This document shows positions 9,291-18,136 of a stretch of 64,000 nucleotides of DNA, piece after piece (positions within the stretch are counted from its first letter, which is position 1; each line of letters begins with the position of its first letter). The translations under genes were made by a program, and so were the position numbers. The notes under the pieces were generated by a model. It was not told the origin of the DNA. It searched no databases and saw only the letters and a list, made by a program, of their open reading frames with translations. This DNA is from Verrucomicrobiota bacterium (GTDB lineage: Bacteria; Verrucomicrobiota; Verrucomicrobiia; Methylacidiphilales; UBA1321). The DNA lies in NCBI GenBank assembly GCA_013285645.1, contig JABDHJ010000012.1:1-64000 (forward strand), written 5' to 3'.

Positions 9291-10661
9291 TTAAACAAAC
9301 TTGCCGGGGTTGAGAATGTGCCGGGGGTCGAGCGCCCTTTTTACCTGCACGTGTAATTTGCGCAGTTCCGGCGAAGCGGCCTGCGGCCACCACGGTAGCT
9401 TGGCCAGGCCGATTCCATGCTCGCCGGTGATGGCACCGTTCCACGCAATGATTTGCCGGAATAACTCGTCGAGCGCGCGATCCGTGCGGGCCTTCATGCC
9501 GGGCTGAGTCAGGTCGGCCATGAGATTCACATGGATGTTGCCGTCGCCCGCGTGACCGAACGAGGCGATCTCGATGCCATATTTTTTTTGGAGACGCGCG
9601 GTGAAATCGAACAGATCGACGAGTCGACTGCGTGGCACGCAGATGTCTTCGTTGAGCTTGGTCAGGCCGGTCGCTTTCAGCGAGGCGGAAAACTCGCGGC
9701 GCAAACCCCAGAGACGCTCGCAATCGGCTTCCTTTGTCGCCGTCATGATTTCGAGTGCGCCACCCGCCTTGAGCAATTGGGCCAGCATGCGAATTTCCGA
9801 GCGGACGGAACCGGGCTGACCATCGATCTCGACCAGGAGATGGGCGTCGCCCTTGGGGATATGTTCGGAACCGAGATGACGTCGCGCGGCTTCCAGTGTG
9901 AAGCGGTCGGCCAATTCCAATGCGGAGGGAAGAAAGCCTTCCCGAAGCAGATGCTGCACACAGGCCGCCGCAATCGACGCATTTTTGAACGACGCCGCCA
10001 GTGCCGCACGGGCGGGCGGGGCGGGAATAAGTCTCAAGGTAATTTCCGTGACCAGGCCGAGGAGGCCTTCCGAGCCGACAAAGATTCCGACGAGATCGAA
10101 GCCACTTTTATTTTTGAGCGTGCGGCCACCCACGCGCACCAGCGTCCCGTCAGCAAGGGCGACCTGGAGACCCAGCACGTAGTTGCGCGTCACTCCGTAT
10201 TTCAGGCAACGCGGTCCGCCTGCATTCGTCGCAACATTGCCGCCGAGGGAGCATTCCTTCATGCTCGCGGGATCGGGGGGATAAAGCAGCCTCAGCCGCC
10301 GCGCCTGGGCTTGGAATTCCGCCGTGATGACACCGGGCTGCACCACGCCGACGCCATCGACAACGTTGATGTCGAGAATGCGATTCATCTTCGCAAACGA
10401 AACGACGATGCCGCCCTTCTTCGGCACGCACCCGCCAACGTAGCCGCGCCCCGCGCCCCGGGCGGTGACCGGAATCCGCCGCCGGTTGGCGAAGCGAAGC
10501 ACCGCCGCGACATCTTCCGCCTTACGCGGAAAAACAACGGCCTGCGGCAGGGTGCTGGCGAACCAGGCATCCCCGGAATGAGCTCTCAACGTTTCCGCAT
10601 CAGTGACGACAAAGCCTCGCGGAAAAAGGGCATTAAGCGGGCGGAGCCAAGACAAGAACAT
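9291..10661 (-). CDS. FAD-binding oxidoreductase, glycolate oxidase/D-lactate dehydrogenase GlcD-like
   Basis: 456 residues. It has the PCMH-type FAD-binding N-terminal half (VVFPRKAEDVAAVLRFANRR, then PVTARGAGRGYVGGCVPKKG and the GGNVATNAGGPRCLKYG loop). The C-terminal half matches FAD-oxidase_C (DICVPRSRLVDLF, SFGHAGDGNIHVN, ITGEHGIGLAKLPWW). These motifs place it with GlcD, D-lactate dehydrogenase and related 2-hydroxyacid oxidases; the substrate cannot be set from sequence. No GlcE or GlcF partner is adjacent, so it probably works alone or with a distant iron-sulfur subunit. It converges on the SHD1 gene. Confidence 0.88.
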   Translation of the reverse strand: MFLSWLRPLNALFPRGFVVTDAETLRAHSGDAWFASTLPQAVVFPRKAEDVAAVLRFANRRRIPVTARGAGRGYVGGCVPKKGGIVVSFAKMNRILDINVVDGVGVVQPGVITAEFQAQARRLRLLYPPDPASMKECSLGGNVATNAGGPRCLKYGVTRNYVLGLQVALADGTLVRVGGRTLKNKSGFDLVGIFVGSEGLLGLVTEITLRLIPAPPARAALAASFKNASIAAACVQHLLREGFLPSALELADRFTLEAARRHLGSEHIPKGDAHLLVEIDGQPGSVRSEIRMLAQLLKAGGALEIMTATKEADCERLWGLRREFSASLKATGLTKLNEDICVPRSRLVDLFDFTARLQKKYGIEIASFGHAGDGNIHVNLMADLTQPGMKARTDRALDELFRQIIAWNGAITGEHGIGLAKLPWWPQAASPELRKLHVQVKRALDPRHILNPGKFV

Positions 10662-10802
10662 GTGCCAATTTACGCCGAATTGGCGAAATGGTTCACGCTT
10701 TTCCTTAAAATCGAAAGTGTTTCATATCACGCCATTGACAATGGTACGTGCATCTAAAAAAAGCTGTCCTCTCAGTTTGATTTATGCGACCTCTTGTGTG
10801 AT

Positions 10803-11675
10803 ATGACGAGCTTCGTACAATCTTGGGAAAAAATAATAGCTGCGTCCCTTATTATCATTTTTTTCCTATTGAATTTTTCAATTGCTTCCAGGTCTCCTTA
10901 CGGAAGATGGATGGATGAAGTGACCTACGTAGATCCTGGGCTAAATTTGACATGCGGAATGGGATGGATTTCCACGACATATCCTTTCCAGACCGATCAT
11001 GAATTTTTTGCAGGGACTTCGCCATTATATCCAGTTGGCCTTTCGCTTTGGGCACGTGTTTTCGGAGTCTCCATGGTCTCTGCCCGAACCTACTGTTATT
11101 GTCTTGCGGCCTTGGGAACATTTTTGCTGTGGCTAGGTACTTTTCGTTTTAATCTACTGACACCCGCTTACCGTTTAATGTGGCTAACGTTTTTCTCAAT
11201 GGAATACGCCATGAACTGGATGGCGCGAAACAACCGTTATGACGTCTGGATTTTTGTCGGTTTAGGGTTGGCTTGGTTTGGCGCATCTTTACATCCTTTA
11301 CGGTTAAAATATGCCGTGATTTTCACGGGCTGCTTTCTTATTCCATTTGGCGGTTTTGTTGGAGTTCCTTACGTTTTTTTAGCAGCAGGTTTAGTCATCA
11401 TTCTTTCGAAATTCAAATTCTTAAAGGAGGCTGTCACTGCAATGTCAGGGGCAGTACCTGGAGTCGTTGGAGTGGGATTATTTTATCTGGCGTTTGGAAA
11501 ATTGGACACGTTTCGAAACGTTCTACATAATATGACTTTCACTGAGCAAAGTAAGACCTCTTCTCTGTTCAAAGTTTTCCTTTATCCAATGTACGATTGC
11601 TTCTGGTTTTCCAAAATTTGGCGGTATTTGGAAAAAGATCGCTGTCTTTCCCTCCGCCGAATTAATGGAACTTAA
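10803..11675 (+). CDS. GT-C (ArnT/PMT-like) membrane glycosyltransferase, apparently truncated
   Basis: About 290 residues with at least six hydrophobic segments. After the first segment the loop SRPYGRWMDEVTYVDPG-like stretch carries an acidic pair (WMDEVTY) as in dolichyl/undecaprenyl-phosphate-sugar dependent GT-C enzymes. Such proteins usually have 450-600 residues, so this one lacks the C-terminal part. From about 11581 another plus-strand frame reads on to 11730 in a protein-like way (FPKFGGIWKKIAVFPSAELM), which hints at a frameshift or decay near 11560-11590. The region is visibly richer in A+T than its neighbours, suggesting transfer. ATG 10803 is preferred to TTG 10794. Confidence 0.6.
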   Translation: MTSFVQSWEKIIAASLIIIFFLLNFSIASRSPYGRWMDEVTYVDPGLNLTCGMGWISTTYPFQTDHEFFAGTSPLYPVGLSLWARVFGVSMVSARTYCYCLAALGTFLLWLGTFRFNLLTPAYRLMWLTFFSMEYAMNWMARNNRYDVWIFVGLGLAWFGASLHPLRLKYAVIFTGCFLIPFGGFVGVPYVFLAAGLVIILSKFKFLKEAVTAMSGAVPGVVGVGLFYLAFGKLDTFRNVLHNMTFTEQSKTSSLFKVFLYPMYDCFWFSKIWRYLEKDRCLSLRRINGT

Positions 11676-11801
11676 TGGCGCCAAGAAACACGAAACCTAT
11701 ACTCTATATAGACGCGAGATCGTGTCTCCTTGATCGAAGCCATTGTCTCTATATCATCGACTGTTTTCCACAATTGAATCCAAGTAATTGATACTACTAA
11801 A

Positions 11802-12851
11802 ATGTCCTCATCTCAAGACACGGTATTCAAGGAAAAAAAAGTGCGTCCCGCATTTTCTCTGGTCGTTCCGTGCTACCGAGAGGAGCTTTCACTTCCCCTT
11901 CTTTTGAAAGAAGCACTTCCCGCCCTCGAATTGGCAACTAATGGCAATTTTGAAATCATTTTAGTAGATGACGGCAGTCCGGATGCAACGTATGCCGTTA
12001 TCACCGCGCACCATCGTTTGGATCCCCGAGTAAAGGGACTTCAATTAAGTCGAAACTTTGGTCATCAACCAGCCGTGGCATGCGGACTAGCTTTTGCACA
12101 AGGCGATGTAATTGGAATTATCGACGCAGATTTACAGGATCCGATCAACGTTTTACTTTTACTTTACGAAGCGGTGCGCAATGGTACATGCGATGTGTGC
12201 TACGGAGTTCGCCGTAAAAGAGATGCCCCGCGTATATTGCGATTCTTCTACTGGCTATTTTATCTTCTCATTAATCGATTTGCGAGTCACCCCTGGCCTC
12301 GCAATGCAGGCGACTTTTCAGCTTTTAACCGGGATGTCCTGGAAAGCTTGCTCGCGCTGCCCGAAACCTCCCGGATGAATCGGGGCTTAAGAGCATGGGT
12401 CGGTTTTCGACAAACCGCCATTCCCTATGACCGCCCGAAACGAAGTGCCGGAGTCTCTACTTACAACCTGATCTCCCTGACCCGACTGGCTCTGTCGGCC
12501 TTCATCGGCTTTAGCCATCTTCCCCTCCAACTGGCCAACTACTTGGGGCTGAGCATGGCGGGGCTCACCATGGGGGGCGGCTTGCTGTTCTTGGGAAAAC
12601 TTTTCATGCCGAAGGAATGGACCGGTATAATGAATTTGGACCCGAGTCTTACCATTCTCTTTCTTTATCTTTCCTTTGTGGCATCGATGCTCTTCCTGTG
12701 TCTCGGGATCTTGGGTGAATATATCTCCGTGTTGATCCTGGAGGTCAAAAAGAGACCGACCGCCATTGTCAGGCGTAGCGTGGGCGAGGTCCAGTACCTG
12801 CCCGCGGCCGACTATATTCAAGTTCCCAAGCTCGATAACCGGGTCGATTGA
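11802..12851 (+). CDS. GT2 polyprenyl-phosphate sugar transferase (DPM1/ArnC/GtrB-like)
   Basis: 349 residues. The catalytic GT2 domain covers about residues 17-240: FSLVVPCYREE, IILVDDGSPD and IDADLQDP (the D-x-D metal site), and the acceptor-loop region KRSAGVSTYNLISLTRLALS. Two C-terminal membrane hairpins follow (LGLSMAGLTMGGGLLFLGK and FLYLSFVASMLFLCLGILG). This design transfers a sugar from an NDP donor to undecaprenyl phosphate on the inner face of the cytoplasmic membrane. The lipid-linked sugar would serve a GT-C enzyme such as the truncated one just upstream. Confidence 0.9.
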   Translation: MSSSQDTVFKEKKVRPAFSLVVPCYREELSLPLLLKEALPALELATNGNFEIILVDDGSPDATYAVITAHHRLDPRVKGLQLSRNFGHQPAVACGLAFAQGDVIGIIDADLQDPINVLLLLYEAVRNGTCDVCYGVRRKRDAPRILRFFYWLFYLLINRFASHPWPRNAGDFSAFNRDVLESLLALPETSRMNRGLRAWVGFRQTAIPYDRPKRSAGVSTYNLISLTRLALSAFIGFSHLPLQLANYLGLSMAGLTMGGGLLFLGKLFMPKEWTGIMNLDPSLTILFLYLSFVASMLFLCLGILGEYISVLILEVKKRPTAIVRRSVGEVQYLPAADYIQVPKLDNRVD

Positions 12852-12871
12852 ATTCGCCCGATCTTTTTCCC

Positions 12872-13624
12872 ATGAGTATTACGCACCTCTCACCGGTTGT
12901 TCCGGTCAATATGTCGGACGTATGGTTCGATATCGCGACGCCAGAACACTTTTGGATCAAACGCCGGGACGAAGTTTTTCGGGCCTTATGGAAGAAAACC
13001 AAGGCAGACATTCGAATTGCGGAAATTGGTTGCGGTCATGGGATCGTTCTGAAGGCGATCGAAAAAAATTTTGGTGTCCAAGCTGATGGCTACGACCTTA
13101 ATGAAATGGCGCTTAAACAGGCCGACCCCACCTGTGGCCGGCTCTTCTATTATAATATCCATGATCGAAAGGATTCCCTTAAGCAGACTTATGACATCAT
13201 TTTTCTCTTTGACGTAATCGAACATATTGAAGACGACAAAGGCTTTATCGAATCAGTTCTCTTTCATCTGAAGCCCGGCGGAAATCTTATTATCAACGTT
13301 CCCGCGTTTCAGTCTTTATACTCCGATTATGACCGGGTTGTGGGACATCAACGTCGCTATGACATTGAGATGCTAAGAAAGCTTTGCGTCGCCACGGGCT
13401 TGAGCGTCGAGACATGGAGTTACTGGGGCTTGATGTATATTCCGATCCTGCTGGTGCGCCGGATGATGCTGGTTGGCGTGCCGGACTCAGAAGTAATTAG
13501 ACGTGGGTTTGCGCCGCAGTCCTCTCTTACCAACAAGCTTTTGTTATATCTCGGACGGATGGAGTTGCTCCCCAATCATCTGGCTGGAAATTCCGTGATG
13601 GCCATCCTGAAGTATGGGAGTTGA
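12872..13624 (+). CDS. Class I SAM-dependent methyltransferase
   Basis: About 250 residues. The SAM-binding motif I is IAEIGCGHGIVLKAIE, followed by the acidic motif II (ADGYDLNEMAL), IIFLFDVIEHIEDD and HLKPGGNLIINVPAF. The sequence after motif IV (SDYDRVVGHQRRYDIEMLRKL) is usual in sugar or polyprenol-linked methyltransferases found in polysaccharide clusters. A TTG at 12848 would overlap the previous stop, and ATG 12872 is preferred. Likely co-transcribed with the GT2 gene. It converges on the next gene with a 13-bp gap. Confidence 0.85.
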   Translation: MSITHLSPVVPVNMSDVWFDIATPEHFWIKRRDEVFRALWKKTKADIRIAEIGCGHGIVLKAIEKNFGVQADGYDLNEMALKQADPTCGRLFYYNIHDRKDSLKQTYDIIFLFDVIEHIEDDKGFIESVLFHLKPGGNLIINVPAFQSLYSDYDRVVGHQRRYDIEMLRKLCVATGLSVETWSYWGLMYIPILLVRRMMLVGVPDSEVIRRGFAPQSSLTNKLLLYLGRMELLPNHLAGNSVMAILKYGS

Positions 13625-13637
13625 GTCGGGATTCGGC

Positions 13638-14357
13638 TCATCCTTGCACCCTTCGCCAGACGCTCCAGGTATCCCGAAATATCTGCCAAACCGTGCCCAC
13701 GCCGATACCACCAAATTTGAACGAGTGTTGGACCACGACGGGCGCTTCAACCATGACCGCGCCGAGTTGCACCAGTCGCACGAGTAATTCGAGATCGAGC
13801 GTGAAGCCGCAGGACTCGGTTTGATCGAGGGCCTTCAGGAGAAGGTCACGGCGCACCAGCTTCAGGCCAGTTTGAGTATCGCGAACGGGCAGACCGAAGA
13901 GAAATTTCACGAGCCAGAAGTAACCCAGACTGTAGATGCGGCGCAGCAGTGGGTACTCGACTGTGCTGTCGGGGTGCATCTTGCTGCCGATGACCGCGTC
14001 GGCTTTTTTCACGCGTTGGATGGCGATAAAAAAAAGAATCTGTTCCGGAGGCAAATCGAGATCGGCGTCGATGAAGACGACAAACTCGCCCCGGGCCCTT
14101 TGCGCGCCCCGGCGCAGCGCCTCGCCCTTACCGGAACGCGGAAGTTGAAGGGAAACGATTTCCTCCGGAAATTTCTCGGCGAGCCGGGTGATCTCTTCCT
14201 CTGAATTATCGGAGCTGCCATCGTTGACGAGAATGATTTCGAACGGGCCCAGCATGCGGAGCACGCCGAGGGTTTGCTCGACGTTGGAGGTGATGCGCGC
14301 ACCCTCGTTGTAAAGCGGCATGACCACCGAAATCCCAACGGGGACTGACGCGCTCAT
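13638..14357 (-). CDS. GT2 glycosyltransferase, DPM1-like
   Basis: 239 residues. The GT2 fold is clear: GISVVMPLYNEGARI, IILVNDGSSDNS, GKGEALRRGAQRA, VFIDADLDLP (D-x-D), AVIGSKMHP and DTQTGLKLVRRD. There are no C-terminal membrane hairpins, so it resembles soluble dolichol-phosphate-mannose synthase types. ATG 14357 overlaps the upstream flippase-like stop (ATGA), indicating translational coupling; the longer frame from 14516 is antisense-like DNA inside that gene. It probably makes a polyprenyl-linked sugar for the envelope polysaccharide. Confidence 0.88.
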   Translation of the reverse strand: MSASVPVGISVVMPLYNEGARITSNVEQTLGVLRMLGPFEIILVNDGSSDNSEEEITRLAEKFPEEIVSLQLPRSGKGEALRRGAQRARGEFVVFIDADLDLPPEQILFFIAIQRVKKADAVIGSKMHPDSTVEYPLLRRIYSLGYFWLVKFLFGLPVRDTQTGLKLVRRDLLLKALDQTESCGFTLDLELLVRLVQLGAVMVEAPVVVQHSFKFGGIGVGTVWQIFRDTWSVWRRVQG

Positions 14358-15661
14358 GGCTGCTTGCGTCCCCAACGGACGATACCCACGAAAAGAAGGA
14401 GCATCAGCGCGACGAGTCCACCCCCAAACATATAGGCTGGCATCAGCACAGGCTGCCTGCCCACGAGAAAAAGCAGCAACAAGTAGGCGATGCTGCAACC
14501 GCCCAGGACGAAGCATTCAGGATACCGGCGCGAAGCCAGGGAGAACATGCCAAGCCCCTGAAGCAGGCCGAGCGGAATCATCGTCATGGCGAAACCGGGG
14601 ACAAGATGGGACGTCCGGAAATAGTCCCGTCCGCAAAAAAGCCAGCTCAGCGGCGCGTGAAAGAGATCGAGGAAAGTTATCCCCATCACCAGGGCACCGA
14701 TGTAAATCCAGAACCAGTCGAGAGAAGCGCGTGTGGTCTTGTCCAATTGCGAGCGCCGGACAAACAGCACCAGGAGCAGGGGTTGCGTGCCCCAGAGAAT
14801 GGCGCGTCCGAGGAGTCCCGCCGTCTGATAGGCGTCGAATATCTGCCAATCGACGTATCCGATATCATTTGCGGTGGTCGTCCCGAACCAGCTTTGCGCG
14901 ACGATCCGGTCCGCACTCGAAAAGAGAAAAATAGCCAGTAGTACGCTGAACGTTGCGCCGAGATCGAGCAGAAAAACGCGGTCCAGCGCCACGGTCTTTA
15001 GCGCCTTCATCCGTTCGGATTTCCCGGCTTCGGATTGACTCAAGGCCGGAGCGGTGGTGATCAATCCGGCGATGAGAAAAGCGGCAAGGCCCGACTCGGC
15101 CCAGGGTTCAGAATGGGCCAGTCCCCCGCTCACAAATAAGCGCGCCACGGCGGAAATCGCCAGCAGCCATCCCCAAAGTCGCAACCGGCCGTTGCTGCGA
15201 CAGATAGCCCCGCTCAAAATGCCGCCCAGCGCGATCAAGACGCTGAGTAGAGTGAAGAGGTGGAGCGAAAGGCGAGGCAACTGGACCACCGACACCGCAG
15301 AGAGCAGCAGCAGGCCGGAAATCACACCCCAAACCCAGGCAAATGTCTCCGTGACGAGAAGGGCGGAAGCGCGAAGAGCGGCGAGGCGTTCTTCCTGTCC
15401 GGGGCTGTGCTTGCGCGTGAGATGCCAGGTGAACGCCTGGCTTACGGCGAGCAGTGGCACGGCCATCAAACCGATCACACCGAGTGCGGTGTTGAGCGTG
15501 CCGAATTCTCCCGGCAGCAGTTCCCGTCGCAAGAGAATCTGCGTCATAAAACTGGCCAGTGCGATGAAAGCCCACAGCATCAATGGCTGTCCCGTTTCCT
15601 CTCGATAGAAAAGCTGGGCGCGACGCGGATAATCGGTGATGGCGGAAAATTTAGCGTTCAT
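14354..15661 (-). CDS. Polysaccharide flippase-like membrane protein (MATE/Wzx type)
   Basis: 435 residues with about 12 hydrophobic segments. The N-terminal region LASFMTQILLRRELLPGEFG followed by TLNTALGVIGLMAVPL resembles the opening helices of oligosaccharide flippases (Wzx, PST family). A second half begins near FSVLLAIFLFSSADRIVAQS, matching the usual two-lobed layout. The product would flip lipid-linked oligosaccharides across the inner membrane. Annotation rests on topology and local motifs, so a different MOP-superfamily exporter is possible. It overlaps the M20 peptidase gene upstream by 11 bp and the GT2 gene downstream by 4 bp, so three genes form one minus-strand operon. Confidence 0.72.
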   Translation of the reverse strand: MNAKFSAITDYPRRAQLFYREETGQPLMLWAFIALASFMTQILLRRELLPGEFGTLNTALGVIGLMAVPLLAVSQAFTWHLTRKHSPGQEERLAALRASALLVTETFAWVWGVISGLLLLSAVSVVQLPRLSLHLFTLLSVLIALGGILSGAICRSNGRLRLWGWLLAISAVARLFVSGGLAHSEPWAESGLAAFLIAGLITTAPALSQSEAGKSERMKALKTVALDRVFLLDLGATFSVLLAIFLFSSADRIVAQSWFGTTTANDIGYVDWQIFDAYQTAGLLGRAILWGTQPLLLVLFVRRSQLDKTTRASLDWFWIYIGALVMGITFLDLFHAPLSWLFCGRDYFRTSHLVPGFAMTMIPLGLLQGLGMFSLASRRYPECFVLGGCSIAYLLLLFLVGRQPVLMPAYMFGGGLVALMLLLFVGIVRWGRKQP

Positions 15662-16799
15662 GCATCGACTCTTCGGCTAGCTGAATCCAACGCTTAAAGA
15701 GTGCGGTGCCTTCTTCCAAGTCACGCAGTAGAATGAATTCGTCCTTCGTGTGCGCCTGGGCGATGGAGCCCGGCCCAATGCAGACGGAGGGACATTTCGG
15801 GCTGCTCAGCACCGATGCGTCGGAGAACCACGGCGCGGTGGTGAATCCGCGCGCCTGCCCACCGAGCTTCTTCACCCAAGGCAGTGACTCGTCAGTATCG
15901 AGCGGCGGCGAATAGCGTTGCAGGCGCACTTCGGCCTCGGGCACGACGGCGCGCAATTCGGCTTCGATAGAGGCGCGGAGTTTTTCCGTTTCGACACCGG
16001 GCACCACGCGGCAATCGACCTCAATGCGGCAGGCGTCCGGCACGATGTTGACTTTGCTGCCGCCGGAAATGGTGCCCACGCTCATCGTGCTCGGACCAAG
16101 CTTGGGGTGCGACTGCCGGGCGAGATTGGGAATGATTTTTTGCTCGATGACTTCAAGCACGCGCCGCATCGCGTAGATGGCATTGCGTCCTTTGTCGGGT
16201 GTCGAGCCGTGACAGGCAAGGCCAGCCGTTGTGATCTCGATCCAGAGAGAGCCTTTGTGCGCTGTGACGACGCCAAGGCTGGTCGGCTCGAGCACCAGTG
16301 TGAGGTCGCTCGAAAAATCTTTTTTGGCCATGGCATGGGCGCCGTCGTTGCCCGCCTCCTCGCCCATCAGCGCAAGGAATGTCCAGCGAATGCGCGACTT
16401 CGCCCGGGCGGAGCTTTGCGCCCAGTCGCGCAAGGCCCAGAGCGCGGCGGCCATCGGGCCCTTGGTATCGCTCGAGCCGCGCCCGAACATTTTGCCGTCG
16501 CGAATGACCGGATCGAAGGGCGGGATCGTCATGCCCGTGACACTCACCGTGTCGAGATGCGGAGCGAAGGCCAGATGCGCCTCGGCCTTTTTCGGTTCAA
16601 ACGAGGCGACGACATTGGGGCGGCCCGGTTCGATCGGATCGAGGGCCACCTCCGCGCCGAGTCCGCGCAGAAAATCGGCGACATACTCGCCCATGGCCTG
16701 CTCACCGACATGGTCGGTACCGGGATTACCGTGGGGATTCACGCTCGGTATCGCCACGAGCTCCTGCAGCAGTTCGATGACATTCGTTGGTCGGGCCAT
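15651..16799 (-). CDS. M20 family metallopeptidase (ArgE/DapE-like)
   Basis: 382 residues. The di-zinc M20 motifs are present: HLAFAPHLDTVSV (first metal His and catalytic Asp), MFGRGSSDTKGPMAAALWAL, the Glu pair in ALMGEEAGNDG, and a C-terminal metal His in IAQAHTKDEF. The dimerisation domain includes GSLWIEITTAGLACHGSTPD. The substrate is probably an N-acyl amino acid or small peptide; ArgE, DapE and carboxypeptidase G2 members cannot be told apart here. It leads an operon with the flippase-like and GT2 genes, which may be only a positional link. Confidence 0.87.
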   Translation of the reverse strand: MARPTNVIELLQELVAIPSVNPHGNPGTDHVGEQAMGEYVADFLRGLGAEVALDPIEPGRPNVVASFEPKKAEAHLAFAPHLDTVSVTGMTIPPFDPVIRDGKMFGRGSSDTKGPMAAALWALRDWAQSSARAKSRIRWTFLALMGEEAGNDGAHAMAKKDFSSDLTLVLEPTSLGVVTAHKGSLWIEITTAGLACHGSTPDKGRNAIYAMRRVLEVIEQKIIPNLARQSHPKLGPSTMSVGTISGGSKVNIVPDACRIEVDCRVVPGVETEKLRASIEAELRAVVPEAEVRLQRYSPPLDTDESLPWVKKLGGQARGFTTAPWFSDASVLSSPKCPSVCIGPGSIAQAHTKDEFILLRDLEEGTALFKRWIQLAEESMHER

Positions 16800-16990
16800 A
16801 CCTATAGACTAGGCGGTCTCTGGAAAAGAGGGCAAGGCCGCGTTACTGCGTTATAACGGCGCTAATCGTAAGTTTTTCGAGGGCGATTGACGTAGCATTG
16901 AAATCAATTGCGTCTTCAAGAGCTCTCCCGTTATTCTCGCGAAGAATCCGACAGGCGGTGGAAGTGACCAGCGGAATTCACAGATGATTC

Positions 16991-18136
16991 ATGAAAATTG
17001 CCCTGTTGATGTCGGATAATCGCGAGCCGTTCAAGGAATACGAAAAGGAAATTCCATGGTTCGGAACGGCCCCGGAAGCACTGCTGCAAGGATTTGTCGG
17101 AATGCCCGGGGCAGAGGTGCACGTGGTGACCTGCACGCAACGGGTGATGAAATCGCCGGTGAAATTGGCGGAGAATATTTTTTTCCATAGCCTGCATGTC
17201 CCTAAAATAGGCTGGCTGCGCACGGGCTATCTGGGTTGTGTGCGGGCGATCCGGCGCAAGTTGAGGGAGATCGAGCCAGACATTGTGCATGGCCAGGGGA
17301 CGGAGCGGGAATGCGCCTTGAGTGCGGTCTTTTCCGGTTATCCCAACGTGCTGACGATTCACGGCAATATGCGTGCAGTGGCTCGCGGAAACCGGGCACC
17401 AATCTTCAGTTTTAATTGGCTGGCCGCGCGATTGGAGGCTTTTGTCCTGCCTCGCACGGATGGCGTAGTGTGTATTACCACGTATACCCGCAAGGCGGTC
17501 GAGCAACTGGCCCGACAAACATGGCTGGTGCCGAATGCGGTGGACGCGTCCTTTTTTGAAGTACCGCGCAAGACGGCTGTGGAGCCACGGCTATTATGCG
17601 TGGGTAATATTTTGAAACTGAAAAATCAACTCGCGCTGATCCACGCCCTGGACGATCTTCAGGGGTCAAAAAAATTCGACCTGATTTTTTTGGGATTAAC
17701 CTACCGCAACAGCGCCTATACACGCGAATTTCTGGAAGCACTGACGGCACGCCCTTGGTGCAAGTACGAAGGTTTTACGGACCGGGAAGGCCTCAAAGCA
17801 CAATTGGCATCGGCAACGGGACTTATTCATCCGACTCTGGAGGACAATTGCCCGATGGTCATTTTAGAGGCGATGGCGGCTGGCGTACCGGTTGCCGCAT
17901 CGCGAATTGGAGGAATTCCGGATCTTATTCGTCACGGAGAAACAGGCTTGCTTTTTGATCCTTTGGACAAACATGCGATTGCCGGGGCTGCCAGGGAGTT
18001 ACTGGGAGATGCCGCGCAAGAACGGGCGGTTCGGGCACATGATGAAGCACTGTCGCGGTTTCATCCTCAAACCATTGCGACACGGCATGTGGAAATCTAC
18101 GATGAGGTGATTTCCCTTTCTCAGGCTAAGCTCTAG
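16991..18136 (+). CDS. GT4-family glycosyltransferase
   Basis: 381 residues, GT-B fold. The N-terminal domain has VHGQGTERECALSAVFSGYP and LTIHGNMRA. The C-terminal donor-binding domain begins near RLLCVGNILKLKNQLALIHA and has the family signature P-x-x-x-E/D in PTLEDNCPMVILEAMAAGVPV, then RIGGIPDLIRHGETGLLFDP. It likely transfers a nucleotide-activated sugar to a growing envelope polysaccharide. It is monocistronic on the plus strand and its end overlaps the converging epimerase gene by 11 bp. Confidence 0.9.
   Translation: MKIALLMSDNREPFKEYEKEIPWFGTAPEALLQGFVGMPGAEVHVVTCTQRVMKSPVKLAENIFFHSLHVPKIGWLRTGYLGCVRAIRRKLREIEPDIVHGQGTERECALSAVFSGYPNVLTIHGNMRAVARGNRAPIFSFNWLAARLEAFVLPRTDGVVCITTYTRKAVEQLARQTWLVPNAVDASFFEVPRKTAVEPRLLCVGNILKLKNQLALIHALDDLQGSKKFDLIFLGLTYRNSAYTREFLEALTARPWCKYEGFTDREGLKAQLASATGLIHPTLEDNCPMVILEAMAAGVPVAASRIGGIPDLIRHGETGLLFDPLDKHAIAGAARELLGDAAQERAVRAHDEALSRFHPQTIATRHVEIYDEVISLSQAKL

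Noticed and set aside
9531-10757. 408-codon plus-strand frame opposite the GlcD-like gene
   Set aside because: Antisense to a complete FAD oxidase and without any domain; Arg/Gln-rich as expected for a shadow.
15054-15608. 184-codon plus-strand frame opposite the flippase-like gene
   Set aside because: Ser/Arg/Pro-rich antisense shadow of a hydrophobic membrane-protein gene.
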